DNA of 7,658 nt from an uncultured Sphingomonas sp. GTDB taxonomy: Bacteria; Pseudomonadota; Alphaproteobacteria; Sphingomonadales; Sphingomonadaceae. Below are positions 1 through 6,724 of the stretch, piece after piece. The notes under the pieces are model-generated. The model did not search any database and was not told the origin of the DNA. It saw only the letters and a list, made by a program, of their open reading frames with translations. Position 1 is the first letter of the stretch; each line of letters starts with the position of its first letter. The translations under genes were made by a program, and so were the position numbers. The stretch is taken from NCBI RefSeq assembly GCF_936927845.1, contig NZ_CAKZHV010000048.1:1-7658 (forward strand). Direction: 5' to 3'.

Positions 1-1460
1 CAATAATCGCGGCATCGCTGATGCCAATCGCTGCCGGCGCGGCAGCACAGGACGTCGCCATGACGTTCGATGCGGCAAGCCGACGCCTGGAGACGACCTC
101 GCCAGCGCTGGCGGCCGCCGACCATGCAGAAGATGCGGCGCGCGAAACGGCAGCCGCGGTAGCGACGCTCAGGCGTCCGGTCGTTACCGCGTCGGCGCAG
201 TACATTGAATATCAGAAGACGCTGGCGGTCGATCTGACCGGACAGAAAGAGGATGCGCGCGATGCGACGCAGGATTTCCTGTCCGGCATCCCGATGACCG
301 TCCCGCCTGCGTTTCAGCAGATTGCATCCGACATCGTGGGCAGGATCGGGCAGGCTTTGCCCGGCCTGTTTACCGCGATCCCCGACCAGCTGAGCTATCG
401 CTACCGTGACGATGTGTTCCGTCCAACGGTGCAGGGGGTACTGCCGCTCTATTCCGGCGGAGCGATACCTGCGATCCAGCGCGGCGCCCGCGCAGCCGCT
501 GAGATCGCCGCGGCGCGCGCGGCGCAAGGGCGCGACCTCGCGCAGCTCAACCTCATCCGCGTCTATTTCGGCGAACAGGCCGCTGCGGCGCTCGCCGCGT
601 CGGCGCGGGAAAGCCGCGACGCACTCGACCGGCTGCTGTCGGACGTTCGCAAAATGGAGGCCGCGGGGGTCGTTGCTCACGCGCGCACGCTCGAGGCGCA
701 GGTCGCGCGCGACAGCGCCGAGCGAACCTGGCAGCGCGCCGCGATCGCCCACGATGGCGCCCGGGACGACCTTGCCCGCCTGCTTGAGGTGGACAGGGTA
801 CGCCCCACCACCGGTCTCTTTGTCGTCAGTCATCCGCTTGCGCCCGCGGGCAGCTTCACCGGCGGCGAGGCAAGATTACCACAGACGCGGCAGGCCGACG
901 CGGCAGGTGCGGTCGCCCGCGCCGGCGTGGATCTTGCGAGATCGCGCTACCGCCCGCAGGCGTTCGCGTTCGGCGAATACAATCTCAACCGATCGAATGC
1001 ATTGCCGACCGAGCCTGACTGGGTGGCCGGAGTCGGCGTGCGCTACACATTGCTGTCCAACGTCGATCGTCGCCATGCCCTGAACGCAGCAAAGGCAAAC
1101 GCCGCGGCCGCCGACGATGCCGCGCGTGAAGCGCGCAAGAGCGCGATTACCGCGACGTTGCGCGCGTGGGATCTGGTCGAATCGGCACGGCGCGCCTTTC
1201 TGCTGACCGACAGTTCGCTCGCGGCTGCACAGGAGAATTTGCGAGTGCAGGAGATTGCGTTCCGCGAGGGAGAAGCAACGATGACCGCGGTGCTGGCCGC
1301 GGAAGCCGCCCTTGCCACGGCCCGCACGCAGCGGGCGGCGATCGCCTATGAATATGACCTCGCGCTGGCGGCGCTCCTGTCGGCATCGGGCCAACTCGAT
1401 ACGTTCGCGGATCATATCGCCGGCGCCGACATCCATCTGCCCACGGATGCCCGCCCATGA
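1..1460 (+). CDS. TolC-family outer membrane efflux channel (5' partial)
   Basis: This is the outer membrane channel of a tripartite exporter, a trimeric beta-barrel continued by a long periplasmic alpha-helical tunnel. The frame is open from the window edge (IIAASL precedes the Met at 21), so the true start lies upstream. The visible beginning is the end of a signal peptide, with a likely cleavage after AAGAAAQ. Counting from Met 21, two similar halves are visible. Each has alanine-rich helices and a short beta segment (about 52-64 and 134-147 in the first half; 308-325 and 337-346 in the second), followed by long amphipathic helices (about 148-256 and 350-455). This is the usual OEP repeat layout. 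The loop between the two beta segments of the first half (about 65-133, rich in P, I, D and Q) is long for the family. The stop overlaps the adaptor start by 4 bases (ATGA). The family is clear; the substrate is unknown. Confidence 0.9.
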   Translation, partial: IIAASLMPIAAGAAAQDVAMTFDAASRRLETTSPALAAADHAEDAARETAAAVATLRRPVVTASAQYIEYQKTLAVDLTGQKEDARDATQDFLSGIPMTVPPAFQQIASDIVGRIGQALPGLFTAIPDQLSYRYRDDVFRPTVQGVLPLYSGGAIPAIQRGARAAAEIAAARAAQGRDLAQLNLIRVYFGEQAAAALAASARESRDALDRLLSDVRKMEAAGVVAHARTLEAQVARDSAERTWQRAAIAHDGARDDLARLLEVDRVRPTTGLFVVSHPLAPAGSFTGGEARLPQTRQADAAGAVARAGVDLARSRYRPQAFAFGEYNLNRSNALPTEPDWVAGVGVRYTLLSNVDRRHALNAAKANAAAADDAAREARKSAITATLRAWDLVESARRAFLLTDSSLAAAQENLRVQEIAFREGEATMTAVLAAEAALATARTQRAAIAYEYDLALAALLSASGQLDTFADHIAGADIHLPTDARP

Positions 1461-2473
1461 CCGATCCGGCAGTCGACGTCGATCCTGCCGCCCCCTCGCG
1501 CCGCGCGCGCTGGTTGCTGTGGATCGGCATCGCCGTCGTCGTCGTGATCGTCGGCCTCGGGCTGTGGCTGGCGAGCCGTCCCGCGCCCGAACAATGGCAA
1601 GGCGAGGTGGAGGCAGATGAGATCAATGTTGCCACCAAGGCGCTGGCTCGTGTGGAGACGCTGGCGGTGGACGAGGGCGACCGGGTCCGCCGCGGGCAGG
1701 TGATGGCGATCCTGTCGGCGCCGGAGATCGATGGTGGTCAGCAGCAGGCGCAGGCGGCGCTCGACAGCGCACGGGCGCTGCAATCGGTGGCGATCGAGGG
1801 GGCCAGGGCGGAAGACCTGACCTCGTTGCGTTCCACCTGGCTGGCCGCACAGGCGACGGCCGACCTAGCCGCGGTGTCGAGCCGCCGTGCCGACACGCTT
1901 TATGCGCAAGGTGTTATCGCCGCGCAGCGCCGCGACGAGGCTCATGCCGCGCGCGACAGCACCGGCCGTGCGGCGGAGGCGACAAAGGCCCAGTACGACA
2001 AGGCACGCGCCGGCATCAGGCCGCAAAATCGCGCGATCGCCGACGCGCAGGTCCGCGCCGCCGGAGCCGCGACCGCGACCGCTGCCGCACTGGAGCGCGA
2101 GAAGCGGCTCGTGTCTCCGATCGACGGCGAGGTGTCACGCCGGTTGCTGCGCCCCGGCGAGATCGTGAGCCCGATCCTGCCAGCGTTTCAGGTGATCGAC
2201 GTCGATCACCCGCACGTTGCGTTGACCGTGCGCGAAGATGCCTATCACGGACTGACGCCCGGTCGCCTTCTCGTCGGCCACGTCCCGGCGCTCGGCCGCG
2301 ACCTACGGTTCCGGATCAGCCACATTGCGCCGCAGGGCAGTTTCGCGACATGGCGCGCCACGCGCCAGTCGCGCGGCTATGACGTCCGCGCGTTCGAGGT
2401 CACGCTGAAACCCGAAGGCGGGGCGCAAGGGTTGCGGCCGGGCATGAGCGTCCTGTTCGAACCACCGGCGTGA
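1457..2473 (+). CDS. HlyD-family periplasmic adaptor (membrane fusion protein)
   Basis: The adaptor links the inner membrane permeases to the outer membrane channel through the periplasm. It is 338 aa. A short cytoplasmic N-terminus with RRAR is followed by one membrane anchor at about 19-39. The first half of a lipoyl-like domain comes at about 48-91, including VDEGDRVRRGQVMAIL. An alanine- and arginine-rich helical hairpin spans about 93-212. The second lipoyl half follows at about 216-248 (SPIDGEVSRRLLRPGE), then a beta-barrel domain at about 252-338 ending in LRPGMSVLFE. The ATWRAT segment (298-303) resembles adaptors of the YbhG/YhiI type that partner ABC-2 permeases; this is from memory, not a search. 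The ATG overlaps the upstream TGA, and no strong ribosome binding site is seen, so translational coupling is likely. The 3' end overlaps the first permease by 4 bases (GTGA). Confidence 0.92.
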   Translation: MTDPAVDVDPAAPSRRARWLLWIGIAVVVVIVGLGLWLASRPAPEQWQGEVEADEINVATKALARVETLAVDEGDRVRRGQVMAILSAPEIDGGQQQAQAALDSARALQSVAIEGARAEDLTSLRSTWLAAQATADLAAVSSRRADTLYAQGVIAAQRRDEAHAARDSTGRAAEATKAQYDKARAGIRPQNRAIADAQVRAAGAATATAAALEREKRLVSPIDGEVSRRLLRPGEIVSPILPAFQVIDVDHPHVALTVREDAYHGLTPGRLLVGHVPALGRDLRFRISHIAPQGSFATWRATRQSRGYDVRAFEVTLKPEGGAQGLRPGMSVLFEPPA

Positions 2474-3609
2474 CGCCCGCGATGGTCACCGTGTATAATG
2501 CGTGCCGGGCCGAATGGGGCCGCATCATTTCGACGCCTGTCGATCTGGCGTTGCTGACCGTCATGCCGCTGATGTTGCTCGGCGCGATGGCGGCGATGCT
2601 CTCTGCCGGATCGCCGCACCATTTGCCTACTGTCATCGTAGACCGCGATGGCGGTGTATTCGCCCGGCGGATCGTGCGCGCCATCGACGCCTCCCCAGGC
2701 TTGCAGATCGTGGGCCGGGTGCCCGACGTTGCTGCCGCGGTAACGATGATGCGGCGCGAACAGGCGGTCGCCGCCGTGGTGATCCCCCGGGGCGTCGGGA
2801 CCCGTAATGCCGGTCGCGCCCCGGTCGAGATATTCCATCAGGCGGCGTTCCTGTCGACGGGGGCACTCGCGGCGACGAACCTGCGCGTTGCAGTCGCCGC
2901 CACGCTGGCGCAGTACGGGGCGTCCACCCACGGCGTGGCGGGACTGGCCGCGATCGATCCGGCGTTGCTGCCCGGCGTGCAGGTGACGGTGCTCGGCAAT
3001 CCATCGCTCAGCCTGGAATGGTACCTAGGACTGCTGCTGGGCCCGGGGGTGTTGCACCTGCTGATCGCGGTTGCCTGCGTGGGAAGCATCGGGGTGCTGA
3101 TGAACGATGGCTCGTTCGCCGCGTTCGCCGTACGGGGTGGCGTTGCGGCAACGCTGGCCGGGCGGCTTTCTCCTCATGTGATTGCGGGAACGTTCTGGGG
3201 TGTTGCGTGGCTGCTATGGCTCACGCTCGCACAAGGCTATCGCGCAGACGGATCGCTGCTGCTGATCGTGGCGGGGCAAGCATTGCTGTTCGTCGCCACC
3301 GCGGCGGTCGCGCTATTGCTCGTCGCTGCAACGCGCAGCATTGCCACCGCCTTGTCGGGCGCTGTCATCGTTGCGGGATCGGCGCTCGCCTATTCGGGCG
3401 CTTCGCTGCCGATCGATGGCGCGGGCCTGTTCGCGCGGGTCTGGCACCAGGTGTTGCCGCTGACCCACTACATGACGCTGCAGATGGATCAGGTGCTTGG
3501 TGCCTCCGCCGGGCCGTTCCTGAAGGCAGCGGGAACGCTGCTGCTGTATCCGCTGGTCGCAGGCGGCCTGGGCATAATCCTTATCCGCCGTGACCGGGAA
3601 GGCCGATGA
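2470..3609 (+). CDS. ABC-2-type transporter permease, first copy
   Basis: This is an inner membrane permease of the ABC-2 (YhhJ/YbhS/YbhR-like) class, 379 aa. The topology is typical: one membrane helix near the N-terminus (about 25-46), a large periplasmic domain (about 50-180), then five predicted helices at about 183-206, 233-253, 262-286, 290-312 and 350-372. The periplasmic domain starts with TVIVDRDGGVFARR. The conserved region before the last helix is present as YSGASLPIDG followed by LPLTHYMTLQMDQ. The start is GTG, chosen because it overlaps the adaptor stop (GTGA) and leaves a complete N-terminal amphipathic segment. The stop overlaps the next permease (ATGA). It shares its layout and several motifs with that protein, so the two probably form a heterodimer. 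There is no Walker A or ABC signature in this protein; ATPase activity would have to come from elsewhere. Confidence 0.88.
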   Translation: MTPAMVTVYNACRAEWGRIISTPVDLALLTVMPLMLLGAMAAMLSAGSPHHLPTVIVDRDGGVFARRIVRAIDASPGLQIVGRVPDVAAAVTMMRREQAVAAVVIPRGVGTRNAGRAPVEIFHQAAFLSTGALAATNLRVAVAATLAQYGASTHGVAGLAAIDPALLPGVQVTVLGNPSLSLEWYLGLLLGPGVLHLLIAVACVGSIGVLMNDGSFAAFAVRGGVAATLAGRLSPHVIAGTFWGVAWLLWLTLAQGYRADGSLLLIVAGQALLFVATAAVALLLVAATRSIATALSGAVIVAGSALAYSGASLPIDGAGLFARVWHQVLPLTHYMTLQMDQVLGASAGPFLKAAGTLLLYPLVAGGLGIILIRRDREGR

Positions 3610-4700
3610 CGTTTCGCGCGGCTCTCGAACACACGCTATTGACGATCGTCACGACGCGCGATCTCCTATCGCTCGCGATATTGTCGGTGCTGCTCTATGC
3701 CTTCTACTATCCAGCGCCCTATGCGCACCAGTCCGCCCGCGCGCTGCCCGTGGTGGTTGTGAACGGCGACGGCGGGACCGCCGCGCGCCGCCTGCTCGAC
3801 GATCTTGGCGAAACGCGCAGCGTCCGCGTCGTCGGCGAGGTTCCCGACATGGTCGCAGCGCGCGGTGCCGTGCGTGACCGGAAGGCGGACGGCATCCTGC
3901 TGATCTCGCGCGATTTTACCGGCGGCGCGCTGACGGGTAGAGGTACGGCGGGCATCGCATTGTGGCTGAACGGGACGTATCTGCTGCGTGCGCAGAGCAT
4001 CGGCACCGGCGTCGCCGCGACGCTGGCCGGCGCGATCGACCGCTGGCGCGCGGCGCAAGGCGGTGCCCGGCTTGCGGCGATGCCGACGATCCTTGTCCAC
4101 CCGTTGTTCAACACCACGCTCGGCTACCGCGACTACATTTTCCCGGCGGTCGCCAACATCATCCTGCAGCAGACGCTACTGCTCGCCTGCGCCCGGCTGA
4201 TGGCGGAACGCCAACGCCGCAGGGAACGGCGGATGTCCGTCGCAGCCGCGCTTGGCATGTGGGCGGCATGCACCCTTGTCGGCGTGCTGTCCGCCTTGCT
4301 CTATTTCGGAATGATCTATTGGATCCAGGATATCCCGCACGCTGGGGCGCTGCCAGCGCTCCTCGTCGCAGTTCCTGTCTTTGCGGCAACCGTGGCGGCG
4401 CTCGGGCTGTTGCTGGGTAAGTTGTTCAACAGCGGCGACGATGCATTGAAGATCCTGTTGCCGACATCTGTGCCGCTCGTGTTTCTAGCGGGTTTTGCCT
4501 GGCCACTCCACGCAATGCCGGGCTGGCTTTCTGCGCTCGCCTGGTTTTCCCCCGCCACCTGCGCCATGCATATTTTCGTTCCTTTAAATCAGATGGGTGC
4601 AAGCTTGGAGGACGTATTTGGTCCACTGGCCAAGCTTATGGCACTCTTGGCGCTTTATGGAGGGCTGAATATCTGGAGTAGCACCAACAGCGCGCGTTGA
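3606..4700 (+). CDS. ABC-2-type transporter permease, second copy
   Basis: This is the second inner membrane permease, 364 aa, with the same plan as the first. It has one N-terminal helix (about 17-36), a periplasmic domain (about 45-170), and helices at about 175-198, 214-237, 247-272, 284-303 and 335-356. It repeats the motif seen in the first copy: VVVVNGDGGTAARR here against TVIVDRDGGVFARR there, followed by VGEVPD against VGRVPD. The LAGFAWPLHAMP and LAWFSPATCAMHIFVPLNQM segments are the family's conserved C-terminal region. The protein ends shortly after its last helix (WSSTNSAR), without the basic tail common in this family. Base composition becomes visibly less GC-rich from about 4565 to the stop. 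It is the last gene of the operon; no ATPase follows. Confidence 0.87.
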   Translation: MTFRAALEHTLLTIVTTRDLLSLAILSVLLYAFYYPAPYAHQSARALPVVVVNGDGGTAARRLLDDLGETRSVRVVGEVPDMVAARGAVRDRKADGILLISRDFTGGALTGRGTAGIALWLNGTYLLRAQSIGTGVAATLAGAIDRWRAAQGGARLAAMPTILVHPLFNTTLGYRDYIFPAVANIILQQTLLLACARLMAERQRRRERRMSVAAALGMWAACTLVGVLSALLYFGMIYWIQDIPHAGALPALLVAVPVFAATVAALGLLLGKLFNSGDDALKILLPTSVPLVFLAGFAWPLHAMPGWLSALAWFSPATCAMHIFVPLNQMGASLEDVFGPLAKLMALLALYGGLNIWSSTNSAR

Positions 4701-4918
4701 ATTTTTCAACAGCCACGTCCGGTTGTGACACCTGTTCTCTCCGGCAGCATTCTCAACGGCTTACAGGTGTCGAAATCCTGTGTCAGAACCGAAGGACGGG
4801 GTTGGCTATGCGGAGATCCCGCAGTGACGCCGAGAATCTCGCTTCGCAGCCTAGCGCCTTTCCCGATGAACGATATAAGTCAAACCACCACGATCGGCGG
4901 GTGGGACCGGTTTGAAAC
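4701..4918. other. Non-coding gap with hairpins between efflux operon and recombinase
   Basis: No convincing gene lies here. The only + strand frame would begin with TTG at 4697 inside the permease stop and has no recognisable domain. The left half holds a cluster of inverted GACAC-type motifs (4718-4795, listed separately). Two small hairpins follow, GCGG/CCGC at 4810-4822 and CGAGAATCTCG at 4831-4841. None is followed by a T tract, so no classical terminator can be called for the efflux operon or, on the other strand, for the recombinase. Confidence 0.5.
4718..4795. repeat. Cluster of inverted GACAC-type motifs (possible recombinase or regulator site)
   Basis: GACACCTGT (4727-4735) recurs exactly inverted as ACAGGTGTC (4763-4771). 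A third related element, GTGTCAGAACC (4780-4790), is the inverse of GGTTGTGACAC (4721-4731) with one mismatch. GTCC (4718-4721) and GGAC (4794-4797) add a partial outer arm. Three copies of one core in mixed orientation within 80 bases fit a multi-subsite recombination site (res-like) or a regulator's operators. The nearest candidate binding protein is the serine recombinase at 4919-5572. The repeats are seen directly; the function is inferred. A resolvase site usually lies upstream of its gene, while this one lies downstream. Confidence 0.45.
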
Positions 4919-5572
4919 TCAGCCGCCCTGCTGGGACGGAGTCGCCCTGGAGCGATGGAGTGCGGTCACGCGCTTGACGTGAGCAATGCTGCATCCGGCG
5001 AGTTCCGCAGTTTTCGCGATGCTCATGCCCGCCTCGCGCAGACCTACGATGCGGCGATGGTGAGCGAGGTCGGGCTTTCGGCCGGTGTACCGCCCTGCCC
5101 TCTTGGCGATCTCGATCCCCTCGCGCTGCCGCTCGCGCCTGGTCTCGTAGTCGTCGCGCGCCGTCTGTAGCGCTACCCGCAGCAGCATGTCCTGCATCGC
5201 CTCCAGCACGATGCGCGCCACGCCCGCGCTGTCGGCTACCAGTTTGGACAGGTCCACGATGCCCGGCACCGCCAGGCGCGCCCCCCTGCCGCGGATCGTC
5301 TCCACCAGCAGCTCGGCCTCCGCCAGCGGCAGGCGGCTGATGCGGTCGATCTTCTCGGCCACCACCACCTCGCCCGGCTGCAGGTCCGCCACCATGCGCA
5401 GGAGCTCCGGCCGGTCGGGCCGCGCGCCGGACGCCTTCTCCCGGTACACGGCCGCCACGTAGAAGCCGGCCGCCCGCGCGCCGGCGACGATGCTCTCCTG
5501 CCGCGTCAGGTCCTGCTCGTCCGTGCTCACCCGCAGGTACACCCGCGCCGCCCTCACCTCGCTGCCTGCCAC
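4919..5572 (-). CDS. Serine recombinase of the resolvase/invertase family
   Basis: A 217-aa site-specific recombinase that would cut DNA through a 5'-phosphoserine link. The N-terminal catalytic domain has YLRVSTDEQ with the presumed nucleophile Ser16 and its partner Arg14, then EKASGARPDRPEL (45-57) and EKIDRISR (73-80), which holds the conserved Asp/Arg residues. A long helix follows (about 117-155, including the ARDDYETRRERQREG segment). The C-terminus is a GRKPDL linker and a Hin-like helix-turn-helix at about 172-202 (REAGMSIAKTAELAGCSIAHV). Length and order match small resolvases. The start is GTG, preceded at a suitable distance by GGGAG; no other in-frame start was found before an upstream stop. 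All visible catalytic motifs are intact, so it may be active. No transposase or cassette neighbours it. It could act as a resolvase or an invertase; sequence alone does not separate these. Confidence 0.88.
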   Translation of the reverse strand: MAGSEVRAARVYLRVSTDEQDLTRQESIVAGARAAGFYVAAVYREKASGARPDRPELLRMVADLQPGEVVVAEKIDRISRLPLAEAELLVETIRGRGARLAVPGIVDLSKLVADSAGVARIVLEAMQDMLLRVALQTARDDYETRRERQREGIEIAKRAGRYTGRKPDLAHHRRIVGLREAGMSIAKTAELAGCSIAHVKRVTALHRSRATPSQQGG

Positions 5573-5574
5573 GT

Positions 5575-5618
5575 GCTCATCACTCCCGCCCGGCGTGCTT
5601 GGGTATACCCGGATGAGC
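5575..5618 (-). promoter_or_regulatory. Palindromic region upstream of the recombinase; candidate promoter/crossover site
   Basis: GCTCATC (5575-5581) and GATGAGC (5612-5618) form a 7-base inverted repeat around a 30-base spacer. Inside it lies the perfect 10-base palindrome GGGTATACCC (5601-5610), with a central TA. The palindrome sits about 29 bases before the GTG start of the recombinase, and on the - strand TATACC could serve as a -10 element, though no good -35 is seen. Serine recombinases often bind and autoregulate at such sites, so a combined promoter and crossover site is plausible. This is inference from position and symmetry only. Confidence 0.35.
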
Positions 5619-5786
5619 GGGTGGCCATCTATCGACGCCGGGATTAGCGTAACCGAGAACGGATCGAGACTATCTTAATCATTCTCCATGAACGGCCTAG
5701 CTGCGCGTTCAGCTTGGAGTAAAAGCTTCGGCCGGGAGCCTTTCTCGTCGTGCAGCGGCCGATCGGAGCACGCTGCCCTCCCCTCG

Positions 5787-5816
5787 CTTTCCCGCAAACG
5801 ATCCCAATCGGGAAAG
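5787..5816 (-). repeat. Hairpin downstream of the SDR gene
   Basis: CTTTCCCG (5787-5794) and CGGGAAAG (5809-5816) form a perfect 8-base stem with a 14-base loop, starting 33 bases past the SDR stop on the - strand. It could slow or end transcription of the cupin-SDR operon or protect the 3' end of its mRNA. No T tract follows on the - strand, so it is not a canonical intrinsic terminator. Confidence 0.35.
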
Positions 5817-5848
5817 GGGACAGAGCGATTGTGTCGGACCTCTTTGGT

Positions 5849-6724
5849 TCAGGCAGTCACGTTGGCGCTGTCGCCCCCCGTTACGGCGAGGCTCGTACCC
5901 GACACCATCGAAGCGCCTTCCGATGCCAGGAAGACGATTGCCGGCGCCATCGCGTCGGGTTCCAGCCACGGCACGCCCAGCGGCAGTTTGGCGGCAAGCG
6001 CCTCCGCGGCCGTCTTCTCGTCCTTGGCTTCATCGCCGGTGGGTCGCTTACCGCCGCTCTCGATCGCCTGTGCGTAGCGATCCTCGTGACGCGTCAGGGC
6101 GGTATCGATGAGACCGGGCACGAGCGCGTTGACGGTGATCTTGTGTCTGCCGAGTTCGAGCGCAGCCGACTTCATCAGCCCAAGGATGCCCCACTTCGAC
6201 GCCGAGTAGCTCGCGCCGTTGAGCGTCCCATGCTGGCCCTGCGTGGACGAGGTGACGATGATCCGGCCGCCGCCACGGTCGACCAGCGCGGGAGCGAAGG
6301 CGCGAACAGCATTCGCCGTGCCGTTCAGGTTGTTGTCGATCTGGTCGTGCCAGTCGGCGTCGTCCATTTCGAGCAGCGGTTTGAACGCCTGGATGCCGGC
6401 GTTGGCGAACAGGATGTCGATCCCACCGAACGCCGACACAATCTCGTCACGCGCCGCGCGCAACGCACCAAGGTCGCGTTGGTCAGCGACGATCGCGTGC
6501 CAACGATGGCCCGCCTTGGCTACCAGCAACCCGGTGTCGTCGAGGTTGCCTCTCGTTGCTGCCGGAAAGGTGTCGATCGGGCTGGCGGCGGCACACAGAT
6601 CGATGCCGATCACGTCCGCTCCAGCTTCTGCGAGTGCGATGGCGGCGCAGCGGCCGATGCCACGTGCTGCGCCGGTGACGACAGCAACCTTGCCCGCCAG
6701 GGCGTCGGAGGCGAACGTCGGCAT
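5849..6724 (-). CDS. Short-chain dehydrogenase/reductase (SDR), NAD-type
   Basis: A Rossmann-fold oxidoreductase, probably converting an alcohol to a ketone or the reverse; the substrate is unknown. In numbering from the GTG three bases upstream, the cofactor motif TGAARGIG is at 18-25 and an acidic residue ends strand beta-2 (VIGIDL, Asp43), which favours NAD(H) over NADP(H). NAG is at 109-111, a probable catalytic Asn in NNLNG (132-136), Ser160/161 in VTSST, and YSASK at 174-178. The VPGLIDT segment follows at 203-209. Between beta-2 and the next strand (about 44-77) there is a longer segment than in classical SDRs, with DDTGLLVAKAGHRWHAIVAD. This resembles SDRs of the carveol dehydrogenase/mycofactocin-coupled type, but no mycofactocin gene is visible. 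I prefer the ATG at 6724, which shares a base with the cupin stop (TGATG) and has AAGGGG 8 bases before it; the GTG at 6727 is an alternative. Confidence 0.9.
   Translation of the reverse strand: MPTFASDALAGKVAVVTGAARGIGRCAAIALAEAGADVIGIDLCAAASPIDTFPAATRGNLDDTGLLVAKAGHRWHAIVADQRDLGALRAARDEIVSAFGGIDILFANAGIQAFKPLLEMDDADWHDQIDNNLNGTANAVRAFAPALVDRGGGRIIVTSSTQGQHGTLNGASYSASKWGILGLMKSAALELGRHKITVNALVPGLIDTALTRHEDRYAQAIESGGKRPTGDEAKDEKTAAEALAAKLPLGVPWLEPDAMAPAIVFLASEGASMVSGTSLAVTGGDSANVTA

Larger units (their letters stand above)
5573..5848. other. Intergenic region upstream of the recombinase
   Basis: No gene is supported in these 276 bases; open frames here lack ribosome binding sites and recognisable content. 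The part next to the recombinase holds a perfect palindrome and an inverted repeat (5575-5618). The stretch is more AT-rich around 5641-5690. The part next to the SDR gene holds a hairpin (5787-5816). The area around 5690-5780 shows nothing I can assign. Confidence 0.45.

Noticed and set aside
876..1638. Antisense open frames inside the channel and adaptor genes
   Set aside because: They are arginine- and proline-rich, lack ribosome binding sites and domains, and overlap well-supported genes.
4718..4806. Integron attC site
   Set aside because: No RYYYAAC and GTTRRRY pair fits at the ends of the inverted repeats, and no integrase or cassette array is present; the nearby recombinase is of the serine type.
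4697..4915. Small + strand frame of 72 aa after the second permease
   Set aside because: It starts with TTG inside the permease stop, has no recognisable content, and runs through the repeat cluster and hairpins.
5787..5816. Canonical rho-independent terminator after the SDR gene
   Set aside because: The stem is good, but GC-rich sequence rather than a T tract follows on the - strand.
5709..5969. Small - strand gene overlapping the SDR 3' end
   Set aside because: It overlaps the SDR coding region in another frame, has no domain and no convincing ribosome binding site.
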